Shown here in pieces: positions 14,120-26,999 of a stretch of DNA of 64,000 bases. A program made the translations under genes and the position numbers. Every line of letters begins with the position of its first letter. The first letter of the stretch is position 1. Source of the stretch: Chaetorhynchus papuensis (lineage: Eukaryota; Chordata; Aves; Passeriformes; Rhipiduridae); the NCBI GenBank assembly GCA_013396525.1, contig VWYX01000200.1:1033496-1097495 (forward strand). Direction: 5' to 3'. A model generated the notes under the pieces. The model did no database searches. It was given only the letters and a program-made list of their open reading frames with translations, and had not been told where the DNA came from.

Positions 14120-17100
14120 TCACTCATCTCTTTGTAAATAAGTGTTGCCAATAAAGACAATTTAAAAGCATGACAGCTAAAATGAGATAGGCTTTCTCAG
14201 CTAAGTGTTCAGATGAGTGATGGAAAGACAAAGATATCTGCCAGCTGAAGCCAGCAAAGGATCATGTATTACCTGCTATTTCTTAAAATAAATGCCAATG
14301 TGATTTTAACAGGACCATTAGAAATGGGAGTGGAATTTTAACACCATTAATATTACCCTGTATTTCACAAACTGATTGGGTGTAGCCCAGAAGAAAGCAG
14401 GAATTGCAGCTGAGGTTTTCAGTACAACTTCAAGTTATAGATACCTAAAGAATATTGAAATCCTAAATACTTTAAATTTATCACTTTAAGTGTCTTTGAA
14501 AATTATGGTCTAAGACCTTTTCTTTTGGATTTTAATTCCATGCATGTGGCTGTTTTGTTTCTTCCCACGGAACAGTTAGTAGATAACAAAAGTGACTTGC
14601 GTAGTCATTTGTATGAAATGCAATGACTGCACTGCAGATCTATCATCACCATGACATTAATTAAGGCCTGAAGACTTTGGCCTGTCACTAAATTCCTCCC
14701 TCTCATGAATTTACAGAATACAGCACCCTAGAACTCTGACCTAAAATGCAGGAATACTTGGATTATTTTCTGTGTTTTTGCTTCTATCCACTCTTTTATT
14801 ATTTTCATTTACAATGCCATTATCAAAATATGATGTATATTTAAAATTAATTATAATGAAAAAATTCTATATATTTTGGTCTAAATGTATGAACATGGTT
14901 GCAGTGTGTTTTCTTAACTGTGTTCAGAACACATGTACATACAGACATACTAAGTGCATATACAAATATATTTATGAATGAACAGTTTTTATGAGATATA
15001 ACACCCCTGTGAGCAGGACTCAGGACTGGACTCACTGGCTACACTCAAATCTATCTAAGCCTTACTAGTAATGATAAACAAGGAAAAAATAACTCAGGAG
15101 GCAGTTTGGATTGGATTTTTGCTGCCTTAAATTTCATGTTTGAAAGCAGGAGAATTGTTAAATGGCAAATACTTGTGTGGCAGATGATGCACCAAGGCTC
15201 TGATATTCCTGCAGAGAACACAATGGGCAGAGCTCAAGACCAGAGGCCTTGAGGAGAGTGTCTTTACATTCAGTTACACATTTGGAACACTCTTTTTCTA
15301 AGGAGTTGTGCATCTCTGCACTGAACTGCTCCTGAATGGGTCTGAATATAGTACCAAAATCTTGGCAGCAGTAGCTGTAAAGCTCAAAATATCATAAAGT
15401 GATTAATGGGTGAGGATATAACATGGACATGTTAGTGTACCTTAAAGATAATTTTTCATTTTTGTTGGGTTGAATTTCTTGCAAGTCTTTCAAAATATTT
15501 ACAAATTAATTACAGCATCTCTTTTCACATGGTAAAATTCTGCTTTTCTTTTTGCTGAACATTTAAATAGATAGTGATTAGTTGTTAGCACTAGATGTTG
15601 TAAAGTTTTAATCAAAAATATTTATTCTCTCCTGTGTAAATATTTTTTCATGCTTGCCAGTCTACTTGATTTAGTTTAATGTGGCCAAGGAGGGCTATGT
15701 CACTGATGGAAGAACTCTTGTTTTAGAGTTTATTCCAATTTAGTTAAATCAATAAGAGAGGATCCTTTAAAATACAAATCTGACCAAGAAAAAGTATATA
15801 GAAAAATAGTTGAGAACAGCTGCTTTTTAGAAGTAAATTTCCATGTAATTCAGAAGTGGAAATTTAATGTTATGAATGAATACACCATTCTTCTCCATTC
15901 CACAATCCAAATGCAAAATCAGTGATTTATGTTGGGAAAAGAATGCAGATAAACTTGGATGAGAACCACAAGCCAGACCCATTTACAATTTTGGAGGTAA
16001 AAAGACAGGGTTTTTTTATTCCACAGTGCTTGAAGCATAAATCAAGATGACACTGCTCCTTAGGAAAATTAGGTCCTTGGAATTCAGTGGACCTGCTTCA
16101 CGTGAGATGGCAACAAATTTCATAGTTAAGAATCCTGTTTCAGAAGCATATAGGTCTGAGCATTTTCACTGCAGTTTCCCAGGCTGATTACTACTTTTGT
16201 CACAAGTACTAATCCATTTTATTTCACAATCTTGTTTAACTTCTGATTACTAGCAAGTTTTATCTCCTGCCTACAAAGTTTTTCCACTTCTGTTCAGACA
16301 AAATCTTATGCAAAGTAAAACCAGATATGCTAGGAGATATCCCCCTATAATTTTGGGTTTATTTTCCACCAGATCAGTTTTTTCTGGTTTCAGTAGTATG
16401 TTTAAGTGTGTATTTTTGATGATTTCAAAGGTTGATATTTTTACTTATTTCCTTTTGTTCTGTTTTTGCAGTCTTCTCTTCTGATCATTATCCATCAAAG
16501 GGTACCAGTTCATACTGATTTGAATTAATTAGAATTTGCAGACAATTTTTCTCTCCATCTGTTTTAGCATACAAGCGGCTTAGCCTCGGTTTTTGCTTTC
16601 CATTTTCCTTAGCTTCCCCAGCAATCTAAATATTCTTAGATGCAACTTCATGCATGACTAAGACTGCTTTATATACTTAACCAAAAATTTGCAATTTGTA
16701 TTCACAACTTTACCTGATTATCTTCTTGTTTGTTTTAGCATAACAGGCCAGAGAATCCCATTCTATTAACAAAGCAATGTCATAGTTATGTCAAAGATAA
16801 TAAATTACTTTTAGCTTATTATACATCATTCCAGGCTCACTGTTCTTGTAATTTCCCTATTAGAGATCACCAAGAAAAACTACCACCAAAAACTGCATGG
16901 AATTTGAAAAAAAAAATTACTGTGTCATTCAGCTAGGGTTTTTTCACTAAAAGTAGGAAAAAAAACACCTTACTTTTCTGCTGCAATGTGTGAGCCACGT
17001 AACTACTTGCATTATGTGCAAATCTTTCTAAAAACATAAGTGCATCTTTCAAATTTTTTTTATTTGTTATAAAAAGTAATTCTAGGCATTCTAGAAACAC

Positions 17101-17769
17101 TTCATTCCCTCTCCCCACAAATAGAAGTTTTCTTAGGAATTAAGCAAATTGCATTGTGCAATCTCCATTTCAGTAGCTGAGGCTGCCTGGTTTCCCCTGA
17201 CTTCAGTATAGGACTTTTCCTTCAGGGAAGCATTCCATGTGTGGATAGGTGCCAGATTCTGGCCATTTTGATTCAAAGTTCAGATAAAAAACTCATTTCC
17301 ATCCCTACCCCCTACCCCTCACTCCAGCCATTTTTTTGCTTCTAGCCAGTGAACTTTAAATGATACAGTCTCTGCCCTGGAAAATGCTCATTCTATTCCC
17401 CCAATATTACTTTAAAATGTAAATCCATTTTCTCACCTTATTTGAAGTGAAAGGAAGGGAAAAAACCCTCTTTTCTACAGAGAATGCTATTTCTTTCTGC
17501 CTTGTGATTTCTCTTCTAAGAAGAAAATAAAGTAGTAATGTGTAAGGGAAACTAATCCCAAGTGTCTTGGAGATACAGACAGAGCTTAACTTTTGATTGA
17601 GCAAAAGGGGGTTTCTCTCTCCCAGCTCCTTACTCTACCCCACTGGACAACTGGTGCTCTGACTTTGGTCAAAATGCTGATCTCCTGCCTCAATCATGTG
17701 TGTCATGAAATTTATTATTAAAAAAAAAATAAAGTGGCTGTAGTTTCCAATTCAGTTGTAAGACAGCAT

Positions 17770-17802
17770 TCTTTTCTTTTTTTCTTTTTTCTTTTTTTTT
17801 TA
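17770..17802. repeat. Polypyrimidine (T/C) low-complexity tract
   Basis: An almost unbroken run of T with interspersed single C residues. Simple low-complexity DNA. No exon follows it, so a splice-acceptor role is not supported. Confidence 0.75.
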
Positions 17803-18470
17803 ACTTTTTCCTCCCAAAACAGATCAACTGTGTTTGTTCTACAGCCCTATTAAGACTGGAGATTTATGCATCTCCTCCTGGAAACACTCCTCCCAGGCAA
17901 AACTGTGACACTTCTGCTCTTGCTCTGTGTAAAGGGCACTTCTCATTTTCATGATCTTGGGAAGGATTTGCACTTTGCTCCTGCTTCTTTCAGTTTTGCT
18001 GTAGTGCTGAGGGAAGGTTTTTCTGCGGGTCAGTGCCTACCCATGTGGTGGCTCTCAGCTTGTCCTCCTCTGTAGTTGATGTTCTCAGGGAGAAAGGTGA
18101 GGTAGAAGGACAATATTTGCTCCCCTGTTCTCTGGTAGTACAAGAAATGTCACTGGAAGAGACTATGTGTAAATGAGCAGGAGAGCTCCTTCGCTGACAA
18201 CACTACATCAGTCCTTAACTGAGGTCTTTTGAAGACTTCAAGGATCTTTTCTATAACTCTCAGGGATTTATAGTGGAAGGATTGTTAAATTTGTTTTTAT
18301 ATTTACATGAAATGCTCAGATGTGAGTTTATTTTGATTCCAACAATCTTTTGATTATATTTACAGAGTACTTTACCCATCTTCCTAACCTCATTCTGGAA
18401 ATCTCTACAGCAATTTTAGTGCAACTTAAGATGTCTTATAGTGTTTTAAAATACAAAAGTGTGTAGTTAA

Positions 18471-18490
18471 ATATATATATATATATATAT
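18471..18490. repeat. (AT)10 microsatellite
   Basis: Ten perfect AT dinucleotides followed by a short T run. A simple sequence repeat, possibly length-polymorphic. Confidence 0.85.
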
Positions 18491-20740
18491 TTTTGAAAAT
18501 GTATCCTCAGGAAATCATGGTAGGTTGTCATAACTGCCTGTTTACATTGCAACAGCAACAAAACAACACTTTGGCTGTAATGAATGTAGAAATAGTTATT
18601 TTCTGTTCATACTGAAAAATGCACACTTAAATATCCTCTTTTAATGACTCTTCTCTCTCTCATTGTTCTCTGTGCAATGACTGTATCAGTGAGATCAAGT
18701 AATTCCACATCTCAGGAACATGGAAGTTTCTAAACCCTTTATCCAAGTTTTTCTTGAGGAAAACTGCACGTAATGAAAAAGGAATGTCAGCAGAATGCAG
18801 GCACACTTCTGCAAATGCCAAAGGCCATTCTGTCCTGTGTCAGGGAATGATTTGGCTCTTTGGAGATATTTAGCCATGTTTTCTCATTTCCTTTTGTCTT
18901 CCTCACGTCTGTTTTCCTCCCTGAATTTCTGTGCACGGTTCCTAAATTTATTGTCCCCAGCTCTCAAAGCATGGCTGGTCTGCAATGTGCTGATGTGGGG
19001 TAATGCAGAGTGAGCTCAGTGCCATCTCCAGAGCACTGGCCATCCCCAGTGACTCTGTCTTCATTACAGTCTTTGTTCCCTGTGGACTTGCTTTAAGTTA
19101 CTAACTGCTAGTCATGAAAAATGGTGCTGCTTCGTTTCCATGCTTACATGCCTGATATTGCATCTACTCAAAGTCAGACAGTGTTGTCTTGAAATATATT
19201 CCCAATTTGTTTCTGGGTGCATTGAGCTTTTAAGTCAGAGCAAATGTGAAGCGTCAGAGAAAGATAATACAGCTACTAAAAAAGTGCATCAGCAACTGAT
19301 TTGTAATTGTGGCTCTTGTTTCTGAAGAGCTTCTAAAGAGACTTTGCAGAGCCAAAATCACAGCTTGCTGAAGAAAAGTAGATATTATCATTATTTTGTT
19401 CAAGCTGTTGACCTGAGTTAGGAACTTGATAGATTGCACTTATCCAGCCATCACCCTGGGGGTGGCACTTGAAAATTTATAAATGTGCAATATAATTACA
19501 AAATTCTGTCATTTCCTTGTGTGTGTCCTCTCCTGCATCCACGTCTTCCCCCTTTTTTTTGCCTTTTTTTCTTTTTTTCTCTAGTCATGTGTGGCATAGG
19601 CTGTCATGGTCCTTTAACAAAGAAAATTGTTATAGCCATGACCTGATGATCTGAAACTTTTCTTTAGTTGCCTGTCCTTTCTTTTTCATTTTCATTCTCT
19701 GAATTCACCACAGCAGTACTCTCTATTTACAGATATCATCTCTAGCACATTGCTGTTAGTTCTCTTCATTTCTTATATTACTCCTGCAGGTCTGCAGACA
19801 TTGTCAGTTTCCTTTTCCTTTCTTTTCTGGGATAAGCATCTAAATGCAACATTTCCTGACTATTTCTCACCATTACTAAGAAATAAGATTAGATTCCTGG
19901 TTTTATCTAGGCAACTAGGTTTTAGATATCGGGGTCATTGTGTATAACTGAAACTGAAGGCCTTGAGATGTGTTCTCCTGGCCAGTAAAACACTTCACCA
20001 GCTGGTTTATTTATATGTCTCAAAGTGTCTTGACGTCATTGGTGAAGAGACTTTTCATCTGAAATTACAGAGCCAAATCCTCAGTTAGCTGCAATCATGT
20101 AAAGAAAAGATATCAGTTTGTTGCAGTTGAGGATACAGCCTTAAATGAAATGTATAAACCATTCATAGAGTTTTAAAAAATAATCTGTTACAGTCGAGGT
20201 AGATCAAAGAAAATTCATAGAAATCATGTAATATGAAATGCTGAATTAATTAAGTTGAATAAAAACAAATAATATTCTTCTAATCCATACTCTTAACATT
20301 TATTAAAACCAAATCAGATTCTTTCTTCTTTGAAAATAAATTCATGCAGGAAATAAGATTAGAGCAAAAGTAAGAAAAAAAGGATGTGAACCCCCAAGGT
20401 CTAATTCAGTAATTCTTTACATGTTGAGCAATTGTAGACACCATATGTGTATATGGAATTGAAATCTTTTCACATCAAGATAAGGAAGCATTTTGCATCA
20501 ATTTTGCCTCCATAAATGACAGTGAAATGAAGAGAACAATGGGAGTGCCTTCAGGAATTCTGACGGCTTGTCAGGATGGATCCTGGAAGGCAAATAAGCA
20601 CGGTAGGTCTCAGTCCAGATTTGACTTTGTGGCTAACTAGCTGAATAAGGGTAAAATAGATTAAGAGGATAATATAATCTTCATTATCTACTGAAGGGAA
20701 CATAAATTACTGTATACTTTCAAAACCATGTTTCAAGCTC

Positions 20741-21470
20741 AAGGTTTATAAGTGGAAGTCCAGCAACGGGCTGTGAAGTCCCTTATCCATTGCTCAGGGT
20801 ACAGCAGGTAGGAAGGAGTGTCTTCCCAAGGAGCAAGGTTTATAAGTGGATAGGATGCACAGCCCTAGCCTGGGAGGACAGGACTGCTCTCCCTAGCTGA
20901 GAGAAGAAGAATGGGAACGGTTAGGAGAGTCAGAGAGGTTCATAAGTGAGGTCCAGGGACACATCCCTGCTTCCCCCATAGCCTTGTATTGCTGAGGAGT
21001 GTGCAAGTCTCAGGGCAAGAGGGCTCTTGAACAAGATCCAGCACCCAGCTGGTGCCATGGTGTCTTCTTGTGCCAAGGAGTCTTCAGGGCTGGGAGAAGG
21101 AGGTGGTGGGTGTAGTATTCTTGCTTCATAGGCACATGGATAGCCGAGTTTGTGGCACTGGAGAGGATCACACAGAATTTTGCAGTGGGGTGCAATAGCA
21201 GCAGGCCTCAGAAGGTCTTAGTTTGATTAGTTTGGTTTGAGGAGCAGAGAAAGAGCTGCTGATCTTGGTCCGTGTTGCTACCAGCAATCTGTGGAAGTGC
21301 AGGAGAAACAGCCTTTATGGCAAATACAAGCACCTGGGTGGGACATTGGCTTCTGTGACCTCTTTGCTCTGAAATACAGCCAATTCCAGTGTAAGGCCCA
21401 TGGGGTGGGAAGAGCTCTAGAGCCTCAGGGCAGGGTAGACTCAAAGGTATAGAACAGAGAGGTTTGTTTG
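20741..21470. repeat. GC-richer stretch with a degenerate ~97-bp periodic motif
   Basis: The motif AGGTTTATAAGTGG appears at 20742-20755 and 20836-20849, and in a changed form (AGGTTCATAAGTGA) at 20936-20949, giving spacings of 94 and 100 bp. The DNA between the copies is only weakly similar, so this looks like a decayed tandem array or a repeat-derived stretch. The G+C-richer character continues to about 21470 without a recognisable coding motif. It lies 5' of the old LINE starting near 22130 and on the same side as that element's lost 5' half, so it could be decayed LINE 5' sequence. That is inference only. Confidence 0.4.
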
Positions 21471-21988
21471 TATTAAGGACTGATAAATATTAGGGGAATG
21501 TTGTATCCTAGAAACATAAGCCTTAGTTTGACCAAAGGTGGTGGCACTGAAAGTTAAAATGATCACAGAGGATTGTCTACACTAGAAGCAAGGGAAAGCT
21601 GACAGGCACTGAGGAGCACTCGGTTCAGTCCGATGCAATCCTCAGAGGGGGTGTAGCTAATGTCCTGTGCACCTCCAGAAACGTCAGGAGGGATGTAAAT
21701 AGAGAACTGTGATGATAGGAGAATGGTAATCAGTCGGCTTAGAGTGCCAGTTCAGTAGCATTTGCAACACTGAGCAAGACCAGAAATTATAGATGCTTCT
21801 GCAGCGATGGTAAAAATGATAGAAAATTGGAATGGTTGGCACCAGCAGCAAACCTGACAGAAAACACATCACAGAGATTGTTGAAGGGAGGTAAACAAGA
21901 TTATTGTGGTGCTAGGACATCAATTTTATAAAAAATAAAGAGGGGATAAGAGGGTGTGAGAGAGGCACAATACAGGAGGTATAATGCT

Positions 21989-22034
21989 AAGTTCAAATAT
22001 AATATTGTGGGAAGTTCAAGCATAATATTGTGGG
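21989..22034. repeat. 23-bp tandem duplication
   Basis: Two adjacent 23-bp units (21989-22011 and 22012-22034) differ at two positions. Each begins AAGTTCAA and ends ATATTGTGGG. This is a local duplication just upstream of the old LINE, and possibly inside its unrecognised 5' part. Confidence 0.85.
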
Positions 22035-22129
22035 AAAAGAAGAGCATTGAGGAATCTGTTGGTGAAATGCAGCACTTTGATAGTAAAAATACAGCGTTTT
22101 CTTCAGCAAAACTGAAGAAGCTGCAGTTA

Positions 22130-24120
22130 AGGCAGAAAAATAATAGTAAATTTTAACTATCTAGATATACTTCAGTGCCTCATAAGGAAGAGACAAATAA
22201 TTTTTTTCAATGCAATAAAAAGCTCCTTCCTACATTAGCCTGTTTCAGATCCAGAGGAAAAAAAGAAACCCAGACATTACCCTGAACTTGGTCTCAGTGG
22301 GGACACAGAATCTCACTCAAGAGTTACTAGAGAGCCACTCTCTAGCTGTGATCACAATATAGTTGAAGTTAATTTTGTATCATGAGAGAAAAAGACAAAT
22401 CTGGCAGACAGATACTCAGTTTCAAGAAAGAGCACTAAATGAAAAAAGAGACATTAAAACATAGAACAAAATGAAAAATTCAACCAGCCAACAAAAGTGT
22501 CCTGTAAGGGATAGTTCTACAAGCAAGAGCCTGGAGTATGTATTATAAGCCCAGTTAAACTGTGTACTGTGGCTCCAGGAGAAAATGAAGTCATCAAATG
22601 AAATCTCTTCAAGGCTCAGGGGAAAAGCTATCATGGCAAATGATGGGAAATGGAAAAAGTTACTATCTTATGAAAAAAAAATGGCAGTTAAAAAGCAAGA
22701 GGCCTGTACAAAGGAGAAGAAAGGAAAGCCTATAATACATGACACATAAAAAAAATTAAAAGGAATAAGAGAATTTGAAGAGTATCTTAAAAAAAAAAGT
22801 CTATTGTACCAGAGAAGTGGTGTCTAAGCAATTCCATCTTTAAAGGATGGTCAGGTCCTGGGACCTACAATCTGGTGAATCTCTCCTACCCCCATAACAA
22901 GGCCACTGAGTCTGTGATGCATAAAAGGTCCCTGAGCATATTAAAGAAGGTGATTTATTGGGAGAGTTCCAATAAGGGTTATTTCTGCTTCAGTGGTGGA
23001 GTTTTCATCATTCTGGTTTATCAAGTGTGCCAGTGAATGTGTGGACAAAGGGGATCAAGTGGTCTGAACACATTTATTTTTTAAAACCTTCTAACAGTTT
23101 TTTTAACCAAAGACTCTTGAGGAAATAAACTGCTTTGAAGTTGAATAAAAAGTCCTTTACTGGATTGAAAGATGGTTAGATAGGAAGCAACTGGAAGGGT
23201 TCAATAGTCACTTTTGAAGAGGTCAAGAGTTGGTAGAAATATCATAAATTAATCAGACCAGTTTGGTTCAAGATCTTCATCAGTAAGCTGGAAAAGGGAG
23301 TGAATTGTGGAATTTTCAATTTCACAGATGATAGTAAGTTATTTTGGGAAATCAAATACCATGCTGCTGGTAAGGATCATCAGAAGAACTGCGACAAGTA
23401 AATAGGAAAAACTCCACAGATAAGCTTGAGAGTAGATAACTTTAAGGCAGAAAAAAATAATCCAAATCATGTTTATACGATGCTGAGCTCAGAAATGAGA
23501 GGTACAACTCAGAGGAGTGATTTAATTCATTATTGTCAGCTGAGTAGAATTATCTGTATGACAAGAAGTGACATCATCAGGAACAGTACTGACAAAAACC
23601 AAAAAAGTATTGGTAGCAAAAAAAAGTACTTTGCTACTATTTGAAGCATTGATATGCCCATATCCTGACTATTTTGTATATGCGTGGTTTCTGCATCTCA
23701 GAAAAGTCAGCGGAGTGAGAGAAAGTACAAGGAAGAGCAACTAAAATGAGTGAGGAGGTAAAGGCATTGCATTACAAGGAGACACCAAGGAGTCTGGGAG
23801 TCTTCAGTTTCAAGAGAAGAAAACGGAGCACGGCAGAGGTTTGCAGTAGCTACAAGATGATGAATAAGGTATATGTGAACTGTTACTCACCAACCCCACT
23901 CTACCAGCCAACTGAGCAGTAAGCTAACCCAACACAAGGCGAGTTCAAACCAGACAATAGAAAGTACTTTTTTACACAGTGGATTCAGGGCATGTTGAAA
24001 CTTTTGCAACAAGAGCTTATGAAGACAAATAATATCAGCAGAATCATAAAGAATCATTGGGAAAGTTGTGGAAATCCAGTGTGGGAGAAACAGATACTAA
24101 ACAGAATAATCAGGGACACT
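22130..24120 (+). mobile_element. Old, decayed CR1/jockey-like LINE, ORF2 remnant
   Basis: This is a dead non-LTR retrotransposon copy covering the endonuclease and reverse-transcriptase (RT) parts of ORF2. In frame 3 an endonuclease-like VNFNYLD (22146-22166, in the place of the usual GDFN block) is followed in the same frame by a DH pair at 22350-22355, matching the conserved SDH. RT-like blocks follow: NQRLLRK upstream of a VWFKIFISKLEKGVN segment, then an FTDD catalytic box at 23321-23332 (family form FADD/YADD), and a NNPNHVYTM block near 23455-23481 in the same frame as the box. Towards the 3' end, LHYKE, LGVFSF and RKYFFTQ-like pieces match the conserved C-terminal region. Many stops and frameshifts show it is inactive. 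The subfamily resembles jockey-like CR1s of reptiles and birds rather than the younger CR1 copies elsewhere in this window. No octamer tail was found, so the 3' end is approximate, and the 5' limit is uncertain. Confidence 0.72.
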
Positions 24121-24446
24121 CTAAATCTCACACAGAGATTTTGGATGTTCTATGTCACCAAAAGGAGGGAACTACTGCTAATCACCGTTAGTCTCCAAAA
24201 TAGCATCTCCTATTTCTTCTTTTAGAGATAGATTACTGTCCTTAATGGGCTAATGTTCTGTGTCAGTATGGCATTTCATTTTTGTAAATGTACCACAGTT
24301 TGAAGCAAAGCTTCTTTCAAAATACATTCTTGATCATTCTATTTTTTCTTTCTCTTATTTTCAGTAACTGCTTCAAAACTTCACTAATAGAACTTGAGCC
24401 AAGAATAGAGATATATTTCCACATAATAATATAACAAAAAAGAGCA
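24121..24446. other. Unassigned flank of the old LINE
   Basis: AT-rich sequence with no recognised feature. It may contain the unrecognised 3' untranslated end of the LINE on its left. Confidence 0.4.
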
Positions 24447-24518
24447 GGAAGGAAGGAAGGAAGGAAGGAAGGAAGGAAGGAAGGAAGGAAGGAAGGAAGG
24501 AAGGAAGGAAGGAAGGAA
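24447..24518 (+). repeat. (GGAA)18 microsatellite
   Basis: Eighteen perfect, uninterrupted GGAA units (72 bp) followed by a short A run. GGAA is the core of ETS-family transcription-factor sites, and GGAA microsatellites are known to bind ETS factors in mammals, but nothing here shows such use. Perfect purity at this length suggests recent expansion and likely length polymorphism. Confidence 0.98.
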
Positions 24519-26862
24519 AAAAATCTTCCTACCTATTTTGGGAGCATTTGTTAAGTCTTGCTGTTATTTGATCAGGCTGTAAATATTGTGCTATTTAACA
24601 AAATAGGCTCAGTAAAATGGTACCAAGAGTACCTCTACTTATTAACTGTCCTCACTTCCTGCCAACAGGTTTCCATCCAACCTCCACACATTATAAAAGC
24701 TTGTGTCTTTGTGTTTGACCGGTGTAGGTAGGTTTTAGCATTTCCTCATTCAGTTGCCAGATTAATAATAAAGAAACAAAAAATGCAAGTAAACTCTCCA
24801 CTAGCAAGTCCAAGTATATTTTGAGAAAGGCTTAAAAATTATTTCAAAACTAATGAGCCAGTTTAAAAAGTCATGAGATTTTTAGTGGAAGCAAGTATGA
24901 TTGTTCTTTTGTCTTGATATTGGGGGTATTGAATCAAGTTAGGTCTTTAAACTTTTCCACAATCCTTGAAGCATTGGACACTTCATTTTTAAGGAAAAAG
25001 AAGCTTCTCATTGCTCCAGGAAGTGGGGCTATGTCAAAACATGTCAAAACCCTACGGATGTGGCAGCAAAGATAGCTTGTACATGCCATCTTAAAAGAGT
25101 AAAAAGCGTTCCAGGAGGACCTGCTTCCAGCCAGCCACTGAGGAGCTTTGAGTTTTTAAATATGATTAGCTCTGTTAATAACTGATCCATAGATCTGAAG
25201 GCTGGTAGAAGGAACAGGGGCTGCACAGCCTGAATTTCTAGTTAGCCTTTGTCAGAGGATAACATGCTAATACTTCACACTTTAGTGCAAACCTGCACAG
25301 ACTTCTCACAGCCTGTGCATAATTGCATATGCAAACCTTTAAGCTCTTAGCTGTATTTTTTGTTTCCTTAACATGCACACATATGCCCAGTTCCCGTGTT
25401 TCATACTGCTTCTGTGCACAGTTTTCTTACATCTTATTAGTGATTTGAATCATCTGTAGGCAAAAAGAGCAGGAGAAAGTTTTGAAATAGGGCAGACTGG
25501 TATGACCTTCAGCAGCTCCGGTACAGTTACCACCTTTCACAAATATATTAGCAAATGAAATGTTGCAATTTTCCTTTCACCTCACTGATTTCACAGAGAT
25601 GCCAATGAAGTAACTCATGACTTAACAGAAAGCAATCATGACTTTTACTTATTCTTCTACTTGCACCAAACCCCAGAACAGGATTTAAACAAAGCAAGCC
25701 TTATTTCTTAAAGCAGCCCCATTCCACTCCTCCAGACATGTTTATACATGCATGAAAGCTCCCTAGAGAATTATTTACTACCTTTCTTACCTTTAATCAC
25801 ACAATCTGCAGATTAAAGGGAAGAATGTTGTCCGGAAGTGTACCTTTTTATTTCATGGTGACTAAGTGCCATTCTTGTGAAACCTAAAGTTCCCAGAACA
25901 AATTAAAGACTGACACCAAAATGAATAGTGTTTGCTCCTATCAGTGGGTTCAGGAAGACAAAACTGTATCTAGTGTTTTCGAAAAACGCTTTCAGGAATC
26001 ATTGGGAGAAATTAAACTGCTTAATATCTGCATAAGTTTTCATTCAAATGATAAAAAAAAAAATATCCAAGGTGTGTTTTTCTTTGTTTTCTGATGCTTG
26101 GACATTAAAGGGTTTTCACCACTGCGAAACACCTAAAGTGGGAGGAGAATTACAGGTTTTGTCTTCACACCCTGTGAGGGAGAAGTTGGAGTTACACTTG
26201 ATTTTAGATATAAACATCCTTTAAATACTGATTGCAAACATTGCCACTTGATAGATATGGTCTACAGACTGGACTAACAAATACTGAGTCTTAAAAGTCC
26301 TGTTGAAGTCAGTGATATCTATACATGCTGAAGAATTCAACCTCATGCTTTGGATATATAGACTTTTCTTTCAATGTGGATTATTATGAATAGCTGATAA
26401 ACACTTTTACTTTGTATATCATTACCTCACTGTTACACTTTTCTCAATCACATTTTAAAAATGAATTCCATTTGGCAGAAGTACTGCCTTGAGAGAGTAT
26501 ATAAATTAGGGAAAAAAAAGGAGGGATATAAGCATGTTTAAGCAGGACTCAGGAAACTTGTAATTAAAATGAGAGACATTTATAGATAAAAAATAATTCA
26601 TTATATTTTTCAATTACTATCACCCAAGATGGCTTCCTCTCTGGGCTACATTCCTGGAAATCTCCAAACAGAAATGCCTCAAAAGCGAATGCAAAACTAA
26701 GTATATTTATAAAGAAAACATTTTTGTCTTTAGAGAGACCTAAGATGTGTGTGAAAAATGAGTATCATTAACTCACCCCAGTGTTTGACTGGGGAGGAGA
26801 TCAATCGAGGTAAGAACTATGGAATACTACAAGTGCCAGTGACAGGGTCAAGAAGGAGGATA
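24519..26862. other. Non-coding sequence, no gene seen
   Basis: AT-rich unique-looking DNA without recognisable exon, RNA gene or repeat, apart from a 10-bp tandem duplication (ATGTCAAAAC twice) at 25031-25050. Open frames are about 63 codons or fewer. Confidence 0.6.
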
Positions 26863-26999
26863 GTGTTCAAAGCCAGGTTGGGTGGAGCTTTGAACAACCT
26901 AACCTGGTGGAAGATGTCCCTGCCCATGGCAGGGGGTTTGGAACTGTAGGTATTTATAGGTCCCTTTCAACCCAAACCATTCTGTATTATTCTATGATA
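26863..26999 (+). mobile_element. CR1 LINE, 3'-end fragment
   Basis: A severely 5'-truncated CR1 copy of about 137 bp. It begins in the conserved segment GTTCAAAGCCAGGTTGGGTG, runs through CCCTGCCCATGGCAGGGGGT and CCTTTCAACCCAAACCATTC, and ends with two degenerate ATTCTATG-type octamers. This is the terminal 3' part of CR1, the region its reverse transcriptase recognises. The ACC CTGCCCATGGCAGGG block also forms a short perfect hairpin typical of the CR1 3' end. It is non-coding and inactive, and is the first of three CR1 copies within 4.5 kb. Confidence 0.93.

Larger units (their letters stand above)
14120..20740. other. AT-rich non-coding sequence, no gene seen
   Basis: No recognisable exon, RNA gene or transposon was found. 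All open frames are under 75 codons and overlap each other. The stretch includes a polypyrimidine tract near 17770-17802 and a short (AT)n at 18471-18490, and is otherwise featureless by eye. Confidence 0.6.

Noticed and set aside
17770..17802. Polypyrimidine tract as a splice acceptor
   Set aside because: The downstream sequence has no AG with an open, protein-like frame. It is better read as simple low-complexity DNA.
24447..24518. CRISPR array or other spaced repeat system
   Set aside because: It is an uninterrupted tetranucleotide microsatellite without spacers. No direct-repeat/spacer pattern exists anywhere in the window.
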